NCBI RefSeq assembly: GCF_021655615.1
Contig: NZ_AP025245.1
Span: 310,001 to 374,000, forward strand
Reading direction: 5' to 3'
Source: Acidianus sp. HS-5
GTDB taxonomy: Archaea > Thermoproteota > Thermoprotei_A > Sulfolobales > Sulfolobaceae
DNA length: 64,000 nt
This document shows, one piece after another, positions 8,457 to 17,114 of the stretch; position 1 is the stretch's first letter; the number at the start of each line of letters is the position of its first letter. The position numbers and the translations under genes were made by a program. The notes beneath the pieces are model-generated. The model saw only the letters and a list, made by a program, of their open reading frames with translations. It had not been told where the DNA came from and ran no database searches.

Positions 8457-8840
8457 CTACCGCCTTAATGTGATATGTGTAATTTTCCTTACTAAATCTT
8501 CACAACAGTTAGCTTTATCTAAAATAAAATCTTTCCCCGTCTTGGTTGAAAGAAATTTAATTGAAATAGGATCAGCACTTTTGGTGAAATGTACTATTCC
8601 AAAGAATTCTTGAGGTTCCGATTTAATATCATATTTTTTCTTATTCCTCTTTACATCGTTTAATGTCTCGATTACCTGGATAATGTCTGTAGATTTCATT
8701 TTTCTAGTCTCCTCAATAACTATTACTACATTCTCGCATTGTACTAAGAAATCAGCGTGCTTTTCCGATGACGTAATTACTTCGTCAAGGTTAATTACTT
8801 TGCATTTAATGGCCTCTGAAAGTTTGCAAATATCAACCAA
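8457..8840 (-). CDS. Nuclease-like partner of the ATPase at 8.8 kb
   Basis: The 127-aa product overlaps the end of the upstream ATPase gene by 8 bp and is certainly co-translated with it. The core ADFLVQCENVVIVIEETRKMKSTDI has the strand-Asp-strand-Glu arrangement of a PD-(D/E)XK fold, but the third position is E-E-T, so the usual Lys is replaced or supplied by K further on. The rest is helical, with a double Cys near the C-terminus (KANCCEDLV). ATPase plus small nuclease-like protein fits a defence cassette; catalytic activity is uncertain. Confidence 0.5.
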   Translation of the reverse strand: MVDICKLSEAIKCKVINLDEVITSSEKHADFLVQCENVVIVIEETRKMKSTDIIQVIETLNDVKRNKKKYDIKSEPQEFFGIVHFTKSADPISIKFLSTKTGKDFILDKANCCEDLVRKITHITLRR

Positions 8841-10053
8841 ATATATAGTCCCTCTCGTCTAGAATTTCTTCTGCAACCTTCGTAAACTCCTCCTCAGAGA
8901 TTCCTTCTTCGTCTACCCTAACTTTTTCTGCTTTAGAAAATTCGCCTTCTCTCCTCAGCAAATAAACAGCCACCTTATTTGGCTCTAAGGCTCCAGTTCC
9001 TTTACGTGATAATGCTATAATATTACTCAGAGAGTAAAGTAGATAATCACTGTGTGTTGTGAGAAGGACATACTTTCCATTATTTACGGCGTTTGCTATG
9101 AGTTTCGCTAATATCCTCTGTGCTTTAGGGTGTAGATGTGCCTCAGGTTCTTCGATATAGACTACTGAGACTCCTTGACTTCCTAAAGCTAAGGCAATAG
9201 AAAGCGATTCTCTGATCCCTGAAGGAGCTTGTGAAAGGGGCAAGTTAGTTTTATTCCACATTTCCACATAAGGCAATTTAAACCCGTCCTTCTCTACCAC
9301 CTTAAAGCCTAGTTCGTCTAAGAAATCCCTCAACATGCTTATGTCGACTTTGCCCTCATTAAACTCATTTAAGAGTTTATAGTAGGAATCAACGTATTCT
9401 TTACTTACTGGGTCTAGAAGGTCATATAACCTTATAGATGACTGTAAGAACTCAGTTAAATTAGCCCTACCGTCTACTAGAAACGTTGTTACTCCAGGGT
9501 TAAGGAGTGGGTAAAATAACGAATAAGTAAAATGCATGGAACGCGTGAACAACACGTCATCTAAATCGTCCTTTGTATATATATTATCTTCTCTTACCTC
9601 TTCTCCTTTAACCTTAAAAACTAGACTTAGAGGGGAAGTCCTTTCAACCTCAACCTCTACTAATTCATCTAAGCTGGGTTCTATTGAAGACCCTACAGTT
9701 AGAGTCGTAAGTTCTGAGGATATTTTTATTCCCCCTGATATACCTAAGACGTCATTAATCTTTTTCTCAATGCCTTTAAGTAAGGAGATGGAAAACGCCC
9801 TCATGTAGAGCTTTGCGTACTCCTTTACGGCTCCCTTATCCTTTAGTGAAAGCGTACCTTTCTTTGAATATCCTCCTAGATTCTCAAATTCCTTTTCAAA
9901 ATCCTTTGGCTCAGCAGAGGAAATGCTCCACAAAAGCCTCAGGAGTAACGATTTGCCTGTGCTGTTCCTACCTATAAATATCGTCAGCGGTTTCAAGTCT
10001 ATTGATAAATCCTTAAACGGACCAAAGTTCTTGACTGTAAGCGTCCAATTCAT
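8833..10053 (-). CDS. ABC/OLD-type ATPase, AAA_15-like
   Basis: The ATG at 10053 (MNWTLTVKNFGPFKDLSIDL) is the likely start; an upstream in-frame ATG at 10104 adds 17 atypical residues. The protein has Walker A GRNSTGKS near residues 28-35, a signature-like APSGIRESLSIALAL, Walker B VVYIEEPEAHLHPKAQ and an H-loop TTHSDYL, all in canonical order over about 406 aa. This is the soluble RecF/OLD-like ATPase group found in many archaeal defence operons. It is coupled by 8 bp to the small nuclease-like gene. A GC-rich palindrome TGCACGTGCA near 10094 lies in its promoter region. Confidence 0.75.
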   Translation of the reverse strand: MNWTLTVKNFGPFKDLSIDLKPLTIFIGRNSTGKSLLLRLLWSISSAEPKDFEKEFENLGGYSKKGTLSLKDKGAVKEYAKLYMRAFSISLLKGIEKKINDVLGISGGIKISSELTTLTVGSSIEPSLDELVEVEVERTSPLSLVFKVKGEEVREDNIYTKDDLDDVLFTRSMHFTYSLFYPLLNPGVTTFLVDGRANLTEFLQSSIRLYDLLDPVSKEYVDSYYKLLNEFNEGKVDISMLRDFLDELGFKVVEKDGFKLPYVEMWNKTNLPLSQAPSGIRESLSIALALGSQGVSVVYIEEPEAHLHPKAQRILAKLIANAVNNGKYVLLTTHSDYLLYSLSNIIALSRKGTGALEPNKVAVYLLRREGEFSKAEKVRVDEEGISEEEFTKVAEEILDERDYIFG

Positions 10054-10132
10054 ATTATAAAACTTGCACGTTAAGTTAATAAGCATACAGTTTTGCACGT
10101 GCATAGAAACCCTACTTAAGGTTACGCCTGCT

Positions 10133-10459
10133 TTATACTTCTACGTATTCCCCAACAAACTTAAGGAAGAATTCCTCCTCGCTCTTCGATAGGACTTGAA
10201 GGTCTATGTCAGCAATCTCCTCATTCACCTCATCTAGGATTTCCAAGGTTCTCCTTATCTTTTCCTTGCTTGTAAGCTCCTCGTTATAAAATACCGCAAT
10301 ATCTAAATCACTACTTCCCGTCACCTTCCCCTTAATTACCGAACCGAAAACTATTACCTTATCAACCTTGCCGTGCTTTTCTGCAATTGCTTTAACCTTC
10401 TTCGCAATGCTAAGCCAATTGTTCTCCAGGTACTTTATGTAATCTAATCCCCACACCAC
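10133..10459 (-). CDS. MNT-type nucleotidyltransferase (HEPN/MNT pair)
   Basis: The 108-aa protein has the minimal nucleotidyltransferase signature: IVFGSVIKGKVTGSSDLDIAVF provides the GS...DxD metal site, and a further acidic residue follows in the DIDLQVL strand. In HEPN/MNT modules this enzyme adenylylates and silences the HEPN toxin. The frame starts within the last codons of the HEPN gene (16-bp overlap), which supports the pairing. The motif looks intact although the HEPN partner is frameshifted. Confidence 0.8.
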   Translation of the reverse strand: MVWGLDYIKYLENNWLSIAKKVKAIAEKHGKVDKVIVFGSVIKGKVTGSSDLDIAVFYNEELTSKEKIRRTLEILDEVNEEIADIDLQVLSKSEEEFFLKFVGEYVEV

Positions 10460-10853
10460 TTGTTACCCCATATTTTCTTTATTAAAGGTAATATAGTATT
10501 TTCTACAGTATCCAAGCAATCAGTTGCAAGCTCAGAGTCAATATCAACCAGAGAGTATTGCCCTTCAACTCTGCTTAACTCTACTAAGCTGAGGTCTTTC
10601 CTCTTTTCCTTGACTATCTTATTTATTTCGTCCATTTTAGTAATGTGAGCTAATTCCGCAAGAAGTTTTCTGACATTATGCGTTTGAGGATATGTAAAAC
10701 CTAAAAGCAAGTAGATTTTATTAGCAATTCAGCAGAGATCTGGCAATTAGTTGCTGAAACGTCATAAAACCCTTCTTCAAATGCTTTCTTTGCAACCCTT
10801 AGGTAATTTAACGCTCTCTTGCACAAGGTTGTCGCATTATCGAGTGACGTCAT
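10444..10853 (-). pseudogene. HEPN-domain protein with one-base frameshift
   Basis: The N-terminal part from the ATG at 10853 reads CKRALNYLRVAKKAFEEGFYDVSA, then AELLIK, then stops. In the next frame the HEPN sequence continues YLLLGFTYPQTHNVRKLLAEL to the stop at 10444. Restoring one A in the AAAA run near 10717 gives a continuous protein of about 136 aa. This is the HEPN family that pairs with MNT nucleotidyltransferases. The usual R-x4-6-H ribonuclease motif is not evident (the equivalent stretch reads LSRVEGQYS). A homopolymer sequence error cannot be excluded. Confidence 0.65.
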
Positions 10854-10930
10854 TCATATCATAAATTGTGATAAGGTTAAAATAGCTTTTCAAAGATCTG
10901 GAACTCAGGACGAAGAACTTTTTAAAGAAA

Positions 10931-11692
10931 CTAACGTTTCTCTGGAGTGCTAATAGGGATTAGAGCAGTTAGTCCTCCGTCAATTGTAACGCACTGTCCT
11001 GTTATGAAAGAAGCTAAGTCTGAAGCGAGGAAAGCAACTAAATACCCTACCTCCTCCGGTTTGCCTACTCTCTTCATTGGATATATTTCTCCCCACTCTC
11101 TTATCTTCTCTTCAACGTTTTCCTTCCCAACCTCCTCTTCTGCAGCCCAATCTAATAATGGTGTTCTAATTGATCCCGGACACACGGCAACGCACCTTAT
11201 TTTAGGAGCATAATCTACCGCGATACTCCTAGTTAAGCCCAGTAATGCATGCTTACTCGTAGTATATGCTACAACTCTCCTCTGCGTTGCAAAGGACTGT
11301 ATTGATGCAATATTTACTATGACTCCGCCCTTATCTAACATGTGAGGGATAGTATATTTTGACATCAAAAATGCTCCCTTCACATTTACGTTCATTATTC
11401 TATCCCACTCGTCCTCATCTACCTCGTGGACGGAACCGTAACTTTCAATTCCCGCATTATTAACTAAGATGTCTATCCTACCGTACTTTGACATAACGTA
11501 GTTTATTCCTTTTATTACTTGATCCTTGTTTGAAACGTCTACTTTAAAGAAATCGACGTCGTATGAAGGTTCCTTAACGTCAAAGTTAACAGTAATAACT
11601 CCTTCATTTTTTAATACATCTATTATTCCCTTACCTATGCCTTGTGACCCTCCGGTGACTATTGCAACCTTATTTTTTAAACCCAGATCCAT
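10931..11692 (-). CDS. Short-chain dehydrogenase/reductase
   Basis: The 253-aa protein is a classical SDR: Rossmann TGGSQGIG near residues 13-20, NNAG, catalytic Ser in NIASIQS, YTTSK catalytic Tyr-Lys, and a C-terminal ITGQCVTIDGG. The enzyme would oxidise or reduce a sugar or polyol with NAD(P). It is divergent from the mannonate dehydratase gene with a 144-bp shared promoter region, so a role in hexuronate/mannonate metabolism (for example fructuronate/mannonate oxidoreductase) is plausible but not proven by sequence. Confidence 0.8.
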   Translation of the reverse strand: MDLGLKNKVAIVTGGSQGIGKGIIDVLKNEGVITVNFDVKEPSYDVDFFKVDVSNKDQVIKGINYVMSKYGRIDILVNNAGIESYGSVHEVDEDEWDRIMNVNVKGAFLMSKYTIPHMLDKGGVIVNIASIQSFATQRRVVAYTTSKHALLGLTRSIAVDYAPKIRCVAVCPGSIRTPLLDWAAEEEVGKENVEEKIREWGEIYPMKRVGKPEEVGYLVAFLASDLASFITGQCVTIDGGLTALIPISTPEKR

Positions 11693-11836
11693 ATTTCCCT
11701 TTCCAAGTAGTGATTTAAAAATTCTGAGAGTCTGCTTTAGAAGCTTTCTCTAAATCTGGAGAACTTTACATTACGACTTGTTAGTGGTATACTGGCTTGA
11801 AAAGGGAATAAATAATTCCTTATAATAAATAATAAT

Positions 11837-12847
11837 ATGCAAAAGATCCGCATTGCGGAAATCTTGCTTGAGAGTTCTCCTACACCCTTCTGGAGTATTT
11901 TAAAACAGATTGGTGTAGACGAGGCTACTGGAATACTCCCAAGGTGGTACCCTGATTGGAGGCAGTGGAGGGCTTACGACCCTTGGGATTACGTCCCACT
12001 CTCTAATTATAAAAGGATGGTTGAGGACGCTGGGTTTAAGCTTACTGTAATTGAGGATAATCCTCCAATGGATAAGATAATGTATGGCTTGCCGGGAAAG
12101 GAGGAACAGTTAGAAAGTGTGGCTAGGTTGATAGAGAACATGGGTAAGTTGGGGATACAAGTTTGGTGTTATAATTGGATGCCGGACGGTTGGTTAAGGA
12201 CTAGGACTGCTCTACAAGGTAGGGGAGGTGCACTCACCTCGGGCTTTTATGAGGAGGATTTGAAAGATTCACCTCCGAGATTGGGGAAAATTGATAAGGC
12301 TACACTGTGGAGGAATTTGAAGGATTTCCTGAGTTTTATTTTACCTATAGCTGAGGAGGCTAACGTTAGGTTGGCGATTCATCCCGATGACCCTCCTTTG
12401 GATGAAATTAACGGCGTTGCTAGGATAATGAATACTGTTGGGGCTTTTGATAAGCTGATTGAGGAATTTCCCAGTGAATATAATGGTATAACTTTTGACC
12501 ACTCGATCTTTTCATTAATGGCTGGCGATTTAGTCTCGGTAGTTAGGCACTTTCTAGAGAAGAAGAGGATATTCTTTGTGCACTTTAGGGAGGTTGTTGG
12601 TAATAAAAGTAGGTTTGAGGAGGTGTTCATTGACGAAGGTGTTACGAGGCAATTTGAGGCAATGAGGGAGTACGTAAGGCACGGCTTTTACGGTCCATTT
12701 AGGGTAGATCACACTCCCACATTATTAGGAGATACCATGTCCGTCCCGGGTTATTCAGTGCTGGGGAGGATTCACGCAATCGGTTATCTCCAAGGGTTAT
12801 TTAGGGCCGCAGTAGAAAGTCTGGAAGGTGATACCAATAATAGCTAG
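11837..12847 (+). CDS. uxuA: Mannonate dehydratase
   Basis: The 336-aa sequence matches the UxuA TIM-barrel family in length and motifs: WGxx-like N-terminus with IPRWYPDW-type region (here LPRWYPDWRQW), a CYNWMP strand, the metal-binding LAIHPDDPP, a later FVHFREV strand and a C-terminal YSVLGRIHAIGYLQGL. UxuA removes water from D-mannonate to give 2-keto-3-deoxygluconate, which feeds the branched Entner-Doudoroff pathway of Sulfolobales. The ATG at 11837 lies about 25 bases after an AT-rich box. Confidence 0.85.
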   Translation: MQKIRIAEILLESSPTPFWSILKQIGVDEATGILPRWYPDWRQWRAYDPWDYVPLSNYKRMVEDAGFKLTVIEDNPPMDKIMYGLPGKEEQLESVARLIENMGKLGIQVWCYNWMPDGWLRTRTALQGRGGALTSGFYEEDLKDSPPRLGKIDKATLWRNLKDFLSFILPIAEEANVRLAIHPDDPPLDEINGVARIMNTVGAFDKLIEEFPSEYNGITFDHSIFSLMAGDLVSVVRHFLEKKRIFFVHFREVVGNKSRFEEVFIDEGVTRQFEAMREYVRHGFYGPFRVDHTPTLLGDTMSVPGYSVLGRIHAIGYLQGLFRAAVESLEGDTNNS

Positions 12848-12920
12848 AATTTGGTGAGAATGTATCCAATTTGTATTTAATAGGAATGGTAGAATAAAAT
12901 TTTTAACGTTATATGCGTTG

Positions 12921-13049
12921 TTAAGTATTTTGTTTAATCCACGTGTTTATTAATATGTCAACCTTATTTATAATATCTTGATCAAGCACTCCTAATGATG
13001 CTTTTAATAAGTCTATGAAGCCATTTATTCTTCTGAATAAACCCGTTTC
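12921..13049 (-). pseudogene. Short open fragment, possible gene relic
   Basis: A stop-free stretch on the minus strand encodes about 42 aa (starting ETGLFRRINGFIDLLKASLG) and ends with TAA at 12921. It has no start codon after the preceding stop. It looks like the C-terminal relic of a helical protein and lies between uxuA and the TOPRIM-like gene. Confidence 0.25.
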
Positions 13050-13087
13050 CTAAGGATTTAATATCATTGAAAATGTGCATATCGATT

Positions 13088-13696
13088 CTAGTGTTGGAAA
13101 TTTTCCAGAATTCGCTTTATAATTTTCTCAAACAATTCGTCCTCAGCCTTATTTATACACTTCTCTCTATCATCTTTTGATAGTCTCTTGTAAAGCGTTT
13201 TGTACTTCTCACAGCATCCTATTCCCTCATATTTTTCTATAGAATTTTTACAAATTTTTAAAATAAAATCTTCAATACAACAATAGAATCCCATAAAAAC
13301 GAAATAAATGTAAAATCTCTTCTGCGCTATTTCACAAGATACTTTATATACATCATAATCGGTAGTAAGTTTTTCTAAACTACTAATGCTAATGCCGTAT
13401 TTACATGCACCTTGGTTGATACACTTCTCATAATCTAAAGAGTTACAATGCTCCTTATCTATAATTACAATATAGTTTAAGGAAAATTTTACGTCTAGTT
13501 TAATAAATTTAAAAACACCATCAATACCAGGATTGCTAACCACTCCTTTGCCACTAATACCGCTTTCTGGTATGAATATTGATATTTCACAATATTTACC
13601 CTTATTTTTCTCTAGTGTTTCTCTAACAATTTGTCTATCATACTTACCATCTCCAAGTATAATCTCAATGTCAAATTTGCCACTATTTAACTTCAG
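13088..13696 (-). CDS. TOPRIM-like partner of the ATPase, probable CTG or coupled start
   Basis: A GTG at 13543 gives only 151 aa, but the frame is open further upstream and encodes the expected TOPRIM first strand: FDIEIILGDGKYDRQIVRE. The second motif is YIVIIDKEH. No ATG/GTG/TTG exists in the extension; a CTG at 13696 overlaps the ATPase stop (CTGA), so termination-reinitiation from CTG is the simplest reading (202 aa). The first-motif Glu of TOPRIM domains is replaced by Asp (GDGKYD). The Cys-rich C-terminal half could bind metal. ATPase plus TOPRIM recalls Gabija/PARIS/OLD-type defence pairs. Confidence 0.55.
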   Translation of the reverse strand: MKLNSGKFDIEIILGDGKYDRQIVRETLEKNKGKYCEISIFIPESGISGKGVVSNPGIDGVFKFIKLDVKFSLNYIVIIDKEHCNSLDYEKCINQGACKYGISISSLEKLTTDYDVYKVSCEIAQKRFYIYFVFMGFYCCIEDFILKICKNSIEKYEGIGCCEKYKTLYKRLSKDDREKCINKAEDELFEKIIKRILENFQH

Positions 13697-15060
13697 TGTG
13701 ACCCACCAGAGCCCTTTAATACCCTATACCTTAAATCCTCGTACTCTGCAATATTAAGAGCCTCTTCAGAAGTCAATACCTCGTAATTCTCGTTAATCAA
13801 AATGAACCTAACATCGTCGGAGTTTTTACTAGCTAGGTAATAATAAACGTCACTGCTCTGGGTTGTAATCAGTATTAGTTCTGCGTCGAGCTTTAAAAGG
13901 AAATCGTAAAATGCTTTAAGAAGTTCTGGATGGAAGGCAAAACCCTCTAAGTCGTCAATTAATATAATCTTAGGTTGGTAAACTAAGTAAGAGATTACGA
14001 AATTTATCAAACTCCTATATCCGTAGCCTAATTCGTTAATTGAAATGTCTGTTTTATCCTTGAATAGAACTCTAATTCCGCTGGGAGAATTATATACGTA
14101 AAATATGTTTGGATCAAAATAACTCAACAAGTCAGTAACTTTCTTCAGTAACGAGGAGCTGACTTCCGGCACCTCGTCAGTAAGGTGGGAGTATATTAAT
14201 ATAACGTTAGCAATGAGATCGTTTTCTACCTTAGAGTCGGAAAACTTGCTTTTATAGTATTCATAGTTCAAGAAGAGTTCAGTTTCAGAAAATCCATCAG
14301 TTATTTTTCCTCTAAACTTCTTTATCTTATCCGCATTATTCCCTAGCATCGCCAAAGCCTCTAAGATTGAAGTCTTTCCAACGTTATTTTTGCCTATTAT
14401 TACTCCAATTTTAATTTTAGGCAAGACCATTTTAAAGTCACTAAACCTCCTGAAGTTCCTTATTCTAATTCCTATGCCCAGTTTAGATAACCTTTCCGGT
14501 AAGCTTAATACATATTTTGCGTTAACGTAAGGGGAGTCGTAAACTCTGACGAACTTACCTTTACCGTGCTTGTAAATCCAAGTAGAGTACGAGTTTTCAG
14601 AAACCTTACTTATTGGAATTAATAAAGGATGAATTCCCACAGGTCTCCAAGAGTCCTTGTGTTCATACTCCAGCATTTCTCCAACGATAGTATTTTCACT
14701 AGTGTTAGACACCGGTCTGTGTTCAAAGTTTTGAGGAATAAAAGGGAAAGGATTCGCGTTTTTGAAAATTTCCTCCTTTTTCCCTTCTTTGTCAACATAA
14801 TAAAATGGAATATCTCCAGCCCAAATTACTGTACCTCCCCTTTCCATGAATTTGAAGATTAAAGTTTCGCTTATTGGTCTTTTAGGATAGTCGTATAACG
14901 AATAAGGCATGACGTCAGTGCCGAAAATTAGGTAATCTCCTTCACCGTGAGAGTTTACCCAATCTTTCACTGAGTTATAATCTAGCACTGTATAGCCCGA
15001 GTGATTACAGACCTCATTAGTCCAGCTATATATTTTCCCGCAGTATACTGCAACTTCCAT
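13693..15060 (-). CDS. ATPase with an amidotransferase/ThuA-like N-terminal domain
   Basis: The gene encodes 455 aa. Residues 1-190 look like a Rossmann-type class I amidotransferase-like domain (YLIFGTDVMPYSLYDY; MERGGTVIWAGDIPFYY). From about 198 an OLD/RecF-like ATPase follows (IRNFRRFSDFKMVLPKIKIG), with Walker A GKNNVGKTS, signature-like INELGYGYRSLINF, and Walker B IILIDDLEGFAFHP. The H-loop reads TTQS rather than TTH, an unusual substitution of the catalytic His. It overlaps the TOPRIM-like gene by 4 bp. No catalytic Cys-His-Glu triad is evident in the N-terminal domain, so it may sense rather than catalyse. Confidence 0.65.
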   Translation of the reverse strand: MEVAVYCGKIYSWTNEVCNHSGYTVLDYNSVKDWVNSHGEGDYLIFGTDVMPYSLYDYPKRPISETLIFKFMERGGTVIWAGDIPFYYVDKEGKKEEIFKNANPFPFIPQNFEHRPVSNTSENTIVGEMLEYEHKDSWRPVGIHPLLIPISKVSENSYSTWIYKHGKGKFVRVYDSPYVNAKYVLSLPERLSKLGIGIRIRNFRRFSDFKMVLPKIKIGVIIGKNNVGKTSILEALAMLGNNADKIKKFRGKITDGFSETELFLNYEYYKSKFSDSKVENDLIANVILIYSHLTDEVPEVSSSLLKKVTDLLSYFDPNIFYVYNSPSGIRVLFKDKTDISINELGYGYRSLINFVISYLVYQPKIILIDDLEGFAFHPELLKAFYDFLLKLDAELILITTQSSDVYYYLASKNSDDVRFILINENYEVLTSEEALNIAEYEDLRYRVLKGSGGSH

Positions 15061-15099
15061 GATTATCTATTAGACAGGGAATATAAAAATGATATCGCC

Positions 15100-16041
15100 T
15101 TATACTGTTTTCTCGCAATAGAAGACTTCAACTCCTTTTGCAGTTTTTTCTCTTCTTTCACATCTGTACTTTTCTCCTTCCAACTTAGATATTAACTTCT
15201 TATTCTTTATTCCGGTTTTCCTTTCGTGAGCTTCAAACACTATTTTCTCGAAGTCTAATTGAGAATTTAGTATTATGTCTGCCTCACATCCTTCGCAATC
15301 CATCTTTAGTAGGTAAGGATCATTAATCATTTCACTTATCCTCTCGAGCGAATATACTGGGACTTTAACGTTTCCCTTACCAACAGAGGTATACGTTAAG
15401 GATTCCTCAAGCTTTACGTTAGACGATACTGCTATTTCTCCGTCCTTTGATCCTACTGCGGCATTAATTAATGTAACCTTGTCTTCTATGTTGTTTAATT
15501 TAATATTCTCTACAGCGAGAGAATACACGCTCGGTAGTGGCTCAAAGGAATATACGTGCTTAGCCCCTTTCAGTGCAAACCATAATGTTGAATCCCCAAT
15601 ATTTGCTCCTACGTCAACTACTTCCCTTCCATTAACCTCCACGTTGTAAGATTTAAGGCAAAAAACTTCAAAAACCGAAAGCAGGACTACTTTAAACTTG
15701 ACATTGTATCTATTATTGTAAAATATGCCATCCGCCTTAACGAAACCGCAGGCTGACAAAATGGCAAGCAACCAAGAATCTTGAATTATCTCATTATTCT
15801 CGTAATACAGCTTTCCGTCTTTAAAGTGAAATTTTGATACATCAAAGCCTTTGGCTAAAAGATAAGGAATTGCTGCAATACAAGGTGAAGTACAGATTCC
15901 TTCTCCGTCATGTCTCAGTTTCGCTTTAATCATTTTTTCTTTTCTCAATTTTGCTAGCACTACTGAAATCCAGTTCGAGTACGCCTTTTTATAATAACTA
16001 ATTTTCTCAAACATAACAGTTAAGGAGGAAGCGTTCCTCAA
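15100..16041 (-). CDS. FkbM-family methyltransferase
   Basis: The 313-aa protein contains the SAM-binding VDVGANIGDSTLWFALKG (motif I), YSFEPLP (acidic motif II), then INAAVGSKDGEI and LLKMDCEGCE (the FkbM hallmark). FkbM enzymes O-methylate sugars or natural products, and archaeal copies often lie in glycan loci. The N-terminal 120 residues are an extra helical region. The divergent secreted-protein gene at 16231 shares the promoter region. Substrate unknown. Confidence 0.8.
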   Translation of the reverse strand: MRNASSLTVMFEKISYYKKAYSNWISVVLAKLRKEKMIKAKLRHDGEGICTSPCIAAIPYLLAKGFDVSKFHFKDGKLYYENNEIIQDSWLLAILSACGFVKADGIFYNNRYNVKFKVVLLSVFEVFCLKSYNVEVNGREVVDVGANIGDSTLWFALKGAKHVYSFEPLPSVYSLAVENIKLNNIEDKVTLINAAVGSKDGEIAVSSNVKLEESLTYTSVGKGNVKVPVYSLERISEMINDPYLLKMDCEGCEADIILNSQLDFEKIVFEAHERKTGIKNKKLISKLEGEKYRCERREKTAKGVEVFYCEKTV

Positions 16042-16132
16042 AAGGGAATTTCGCTCTCAAGAAACTCAATTTTTAAGTCTTTCCTTAATGAGGTGAGTGG
16101 AACTCCTCCTAGTTAAAATTCTTCGTAAAGTT

Positions 16133-16148
16133 TAGCGGGATTCCGCTA
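16133..16148. promoter_or_regulatory. Palindrome in the divergent promoter region
   Basis: TAGCGG and CCGCTA face each other across a 4-base GATT spacer between the FkbM gene and the secreted-protein gene. It is a possible operator or small hairpin lying upstream of the TATA-like CTTTAAAAAG at about 16165. Confidence 0.35.
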
Positions 16149-16230
16149 GTTTCATTATAAAAAACTTTAAAAAGACTTTTGAACGGACAAACTCATTACC
16201 TTTTAAGGAACTGCTTTCTAATTTATTATA

Positions 16231-16713
16231 ATGATAAAGAAAAACGTCCTCATAGCACTGCTGGTAGGGCTGTTAGTAGCAGGTACAGCGTTCGGACTAG
16301 AAGATCTAACGGGATATTTAGCAAACCTTCAATTTTCAGTAAACAGTAATCCTGCAGTAGTTTACTCAACAAACATAAACTTAGGTACAATATATCCTAA
16401 CGAGAGCGGAAGTTACTCTTCAACTGCAGTAATTAACGTTTACCACAGCGGAGTGTATATAATAAAGATTGTAAATAATTCTGTAATTCAAAACGTATTT
16501 GGTTGGTTTAATATAACAATAGGAATGCAGAATGGTACTGCACAAATGACATACCACATATTTGACGGAGAATATATATACTGCCCTTCAAATGTTACAG
16601 TCTATCTGAATTCAGGATCTTATAATGTATACATAACAGTCTATTACACAGTTCTGCCTAACCCGGAGATAATAAGCTACAACAGCCCTATAATTGCAGT
16701 GTATTATAAATAA
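16231..16713 (+). CDS. Secreted or membrane-anchored beta-sandwich protein
   Basis: The 160-aa product has an N-terminal signal/anchor (KKNVLIALLVGLLVAGTAFG), then a beta-rich domain dense in Tyr, Val, Asn and N-glycosylation sequons (for example NES, NNS, NIT, NGT, NVT). It has two Cys-poor sandwich-like halves and no enzyme motif. It resembles small extracellular or pilin-like proteins of Sulfolobales. A small membrane-tethered HTH gene follows 87 bp downstream and may regulate it. Confidence 0.55.
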   Translation: MIKKNVLIALLVGLLVAGTAFGLEDLTGYLANLQFSVNSNPAVVYSTNINLGTIYPNESGSYSSTAVINVYHSGVYIIKIVNNSVIQNVFGWFNITIGMQNGTAQMTYHIFDGEYIYCPSNVTVYLNSGSYNVYITVYYTVLPNPEIISYNSPIIAVYYK

Positions 16714-16799
16714 GGTATTAGTTATTTTTTACCACCCCTTCTTTTTCCCTCTTTCCTTAAGATCATAAAAGATAAATATTGAAACGAGTAGATGATATT

Positions 16800-17114
16800 A
16801 TGAATTGGATTCTCATTGCATTTGACGTCTCCCTAGGTATTATTGCATTTTTCGTAACCAAGGATTTACTGGACAGGAGGAACAAGAAAGTACAAACTGA
16901 CGTGGTAGTAACTGAAGGGCTTAGTGAAAGAGATACTAAAGTTTTAGACGCAATAAAACAAGGTGCAAAAAACCTTTCAGAGGTAGTCAAAGTAACTGGA
17001 TTACCTAAGTCTACAGCTTATAGGGCTGTTCAAAAATTAATGAAAGAAGGATATATTGCATTACGTAAGGAGAATGGAGAGTATGTATATTCTGTAAAGG
17101 AGGACTCTAAGTAA
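16800..17114 (+). CDS. Membrane-tethered winged-helix regulator
   Basis: The ATG at 16800 ([19 protein letters not shown]) opens a single N-terminal span, followed by a linker and a winged-helix domain ([40 protein letters not shown]) of the MarR/IclR/TrmB type with a C-terminal wing. A TTG at 16779 would add seven residues. A DNA-binding domain fixed to the membrane suggests one-component sensing of an envelope signal, possibly controlling the secreted-protein gene upstream. It overlaps the convergent MBL gene by 8 bp. Confidence 0.65.
   Translation: MNWILIAFDVSLGIIAFFVTKDLLDRRNKKVQTDVVVTEGLSERDTKVLDAIKQGAKNLSEVVKVTGLPKSTAYRAVQKLMKEGYIALRKENGEYVYSVKEDSK

Noticed and set aside
10051..10104. 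17-residue upstream extension of the ATPase
   Set aside because: The added residues are unlike the family and the ATG at 10053 opens the conserved first strand directly.
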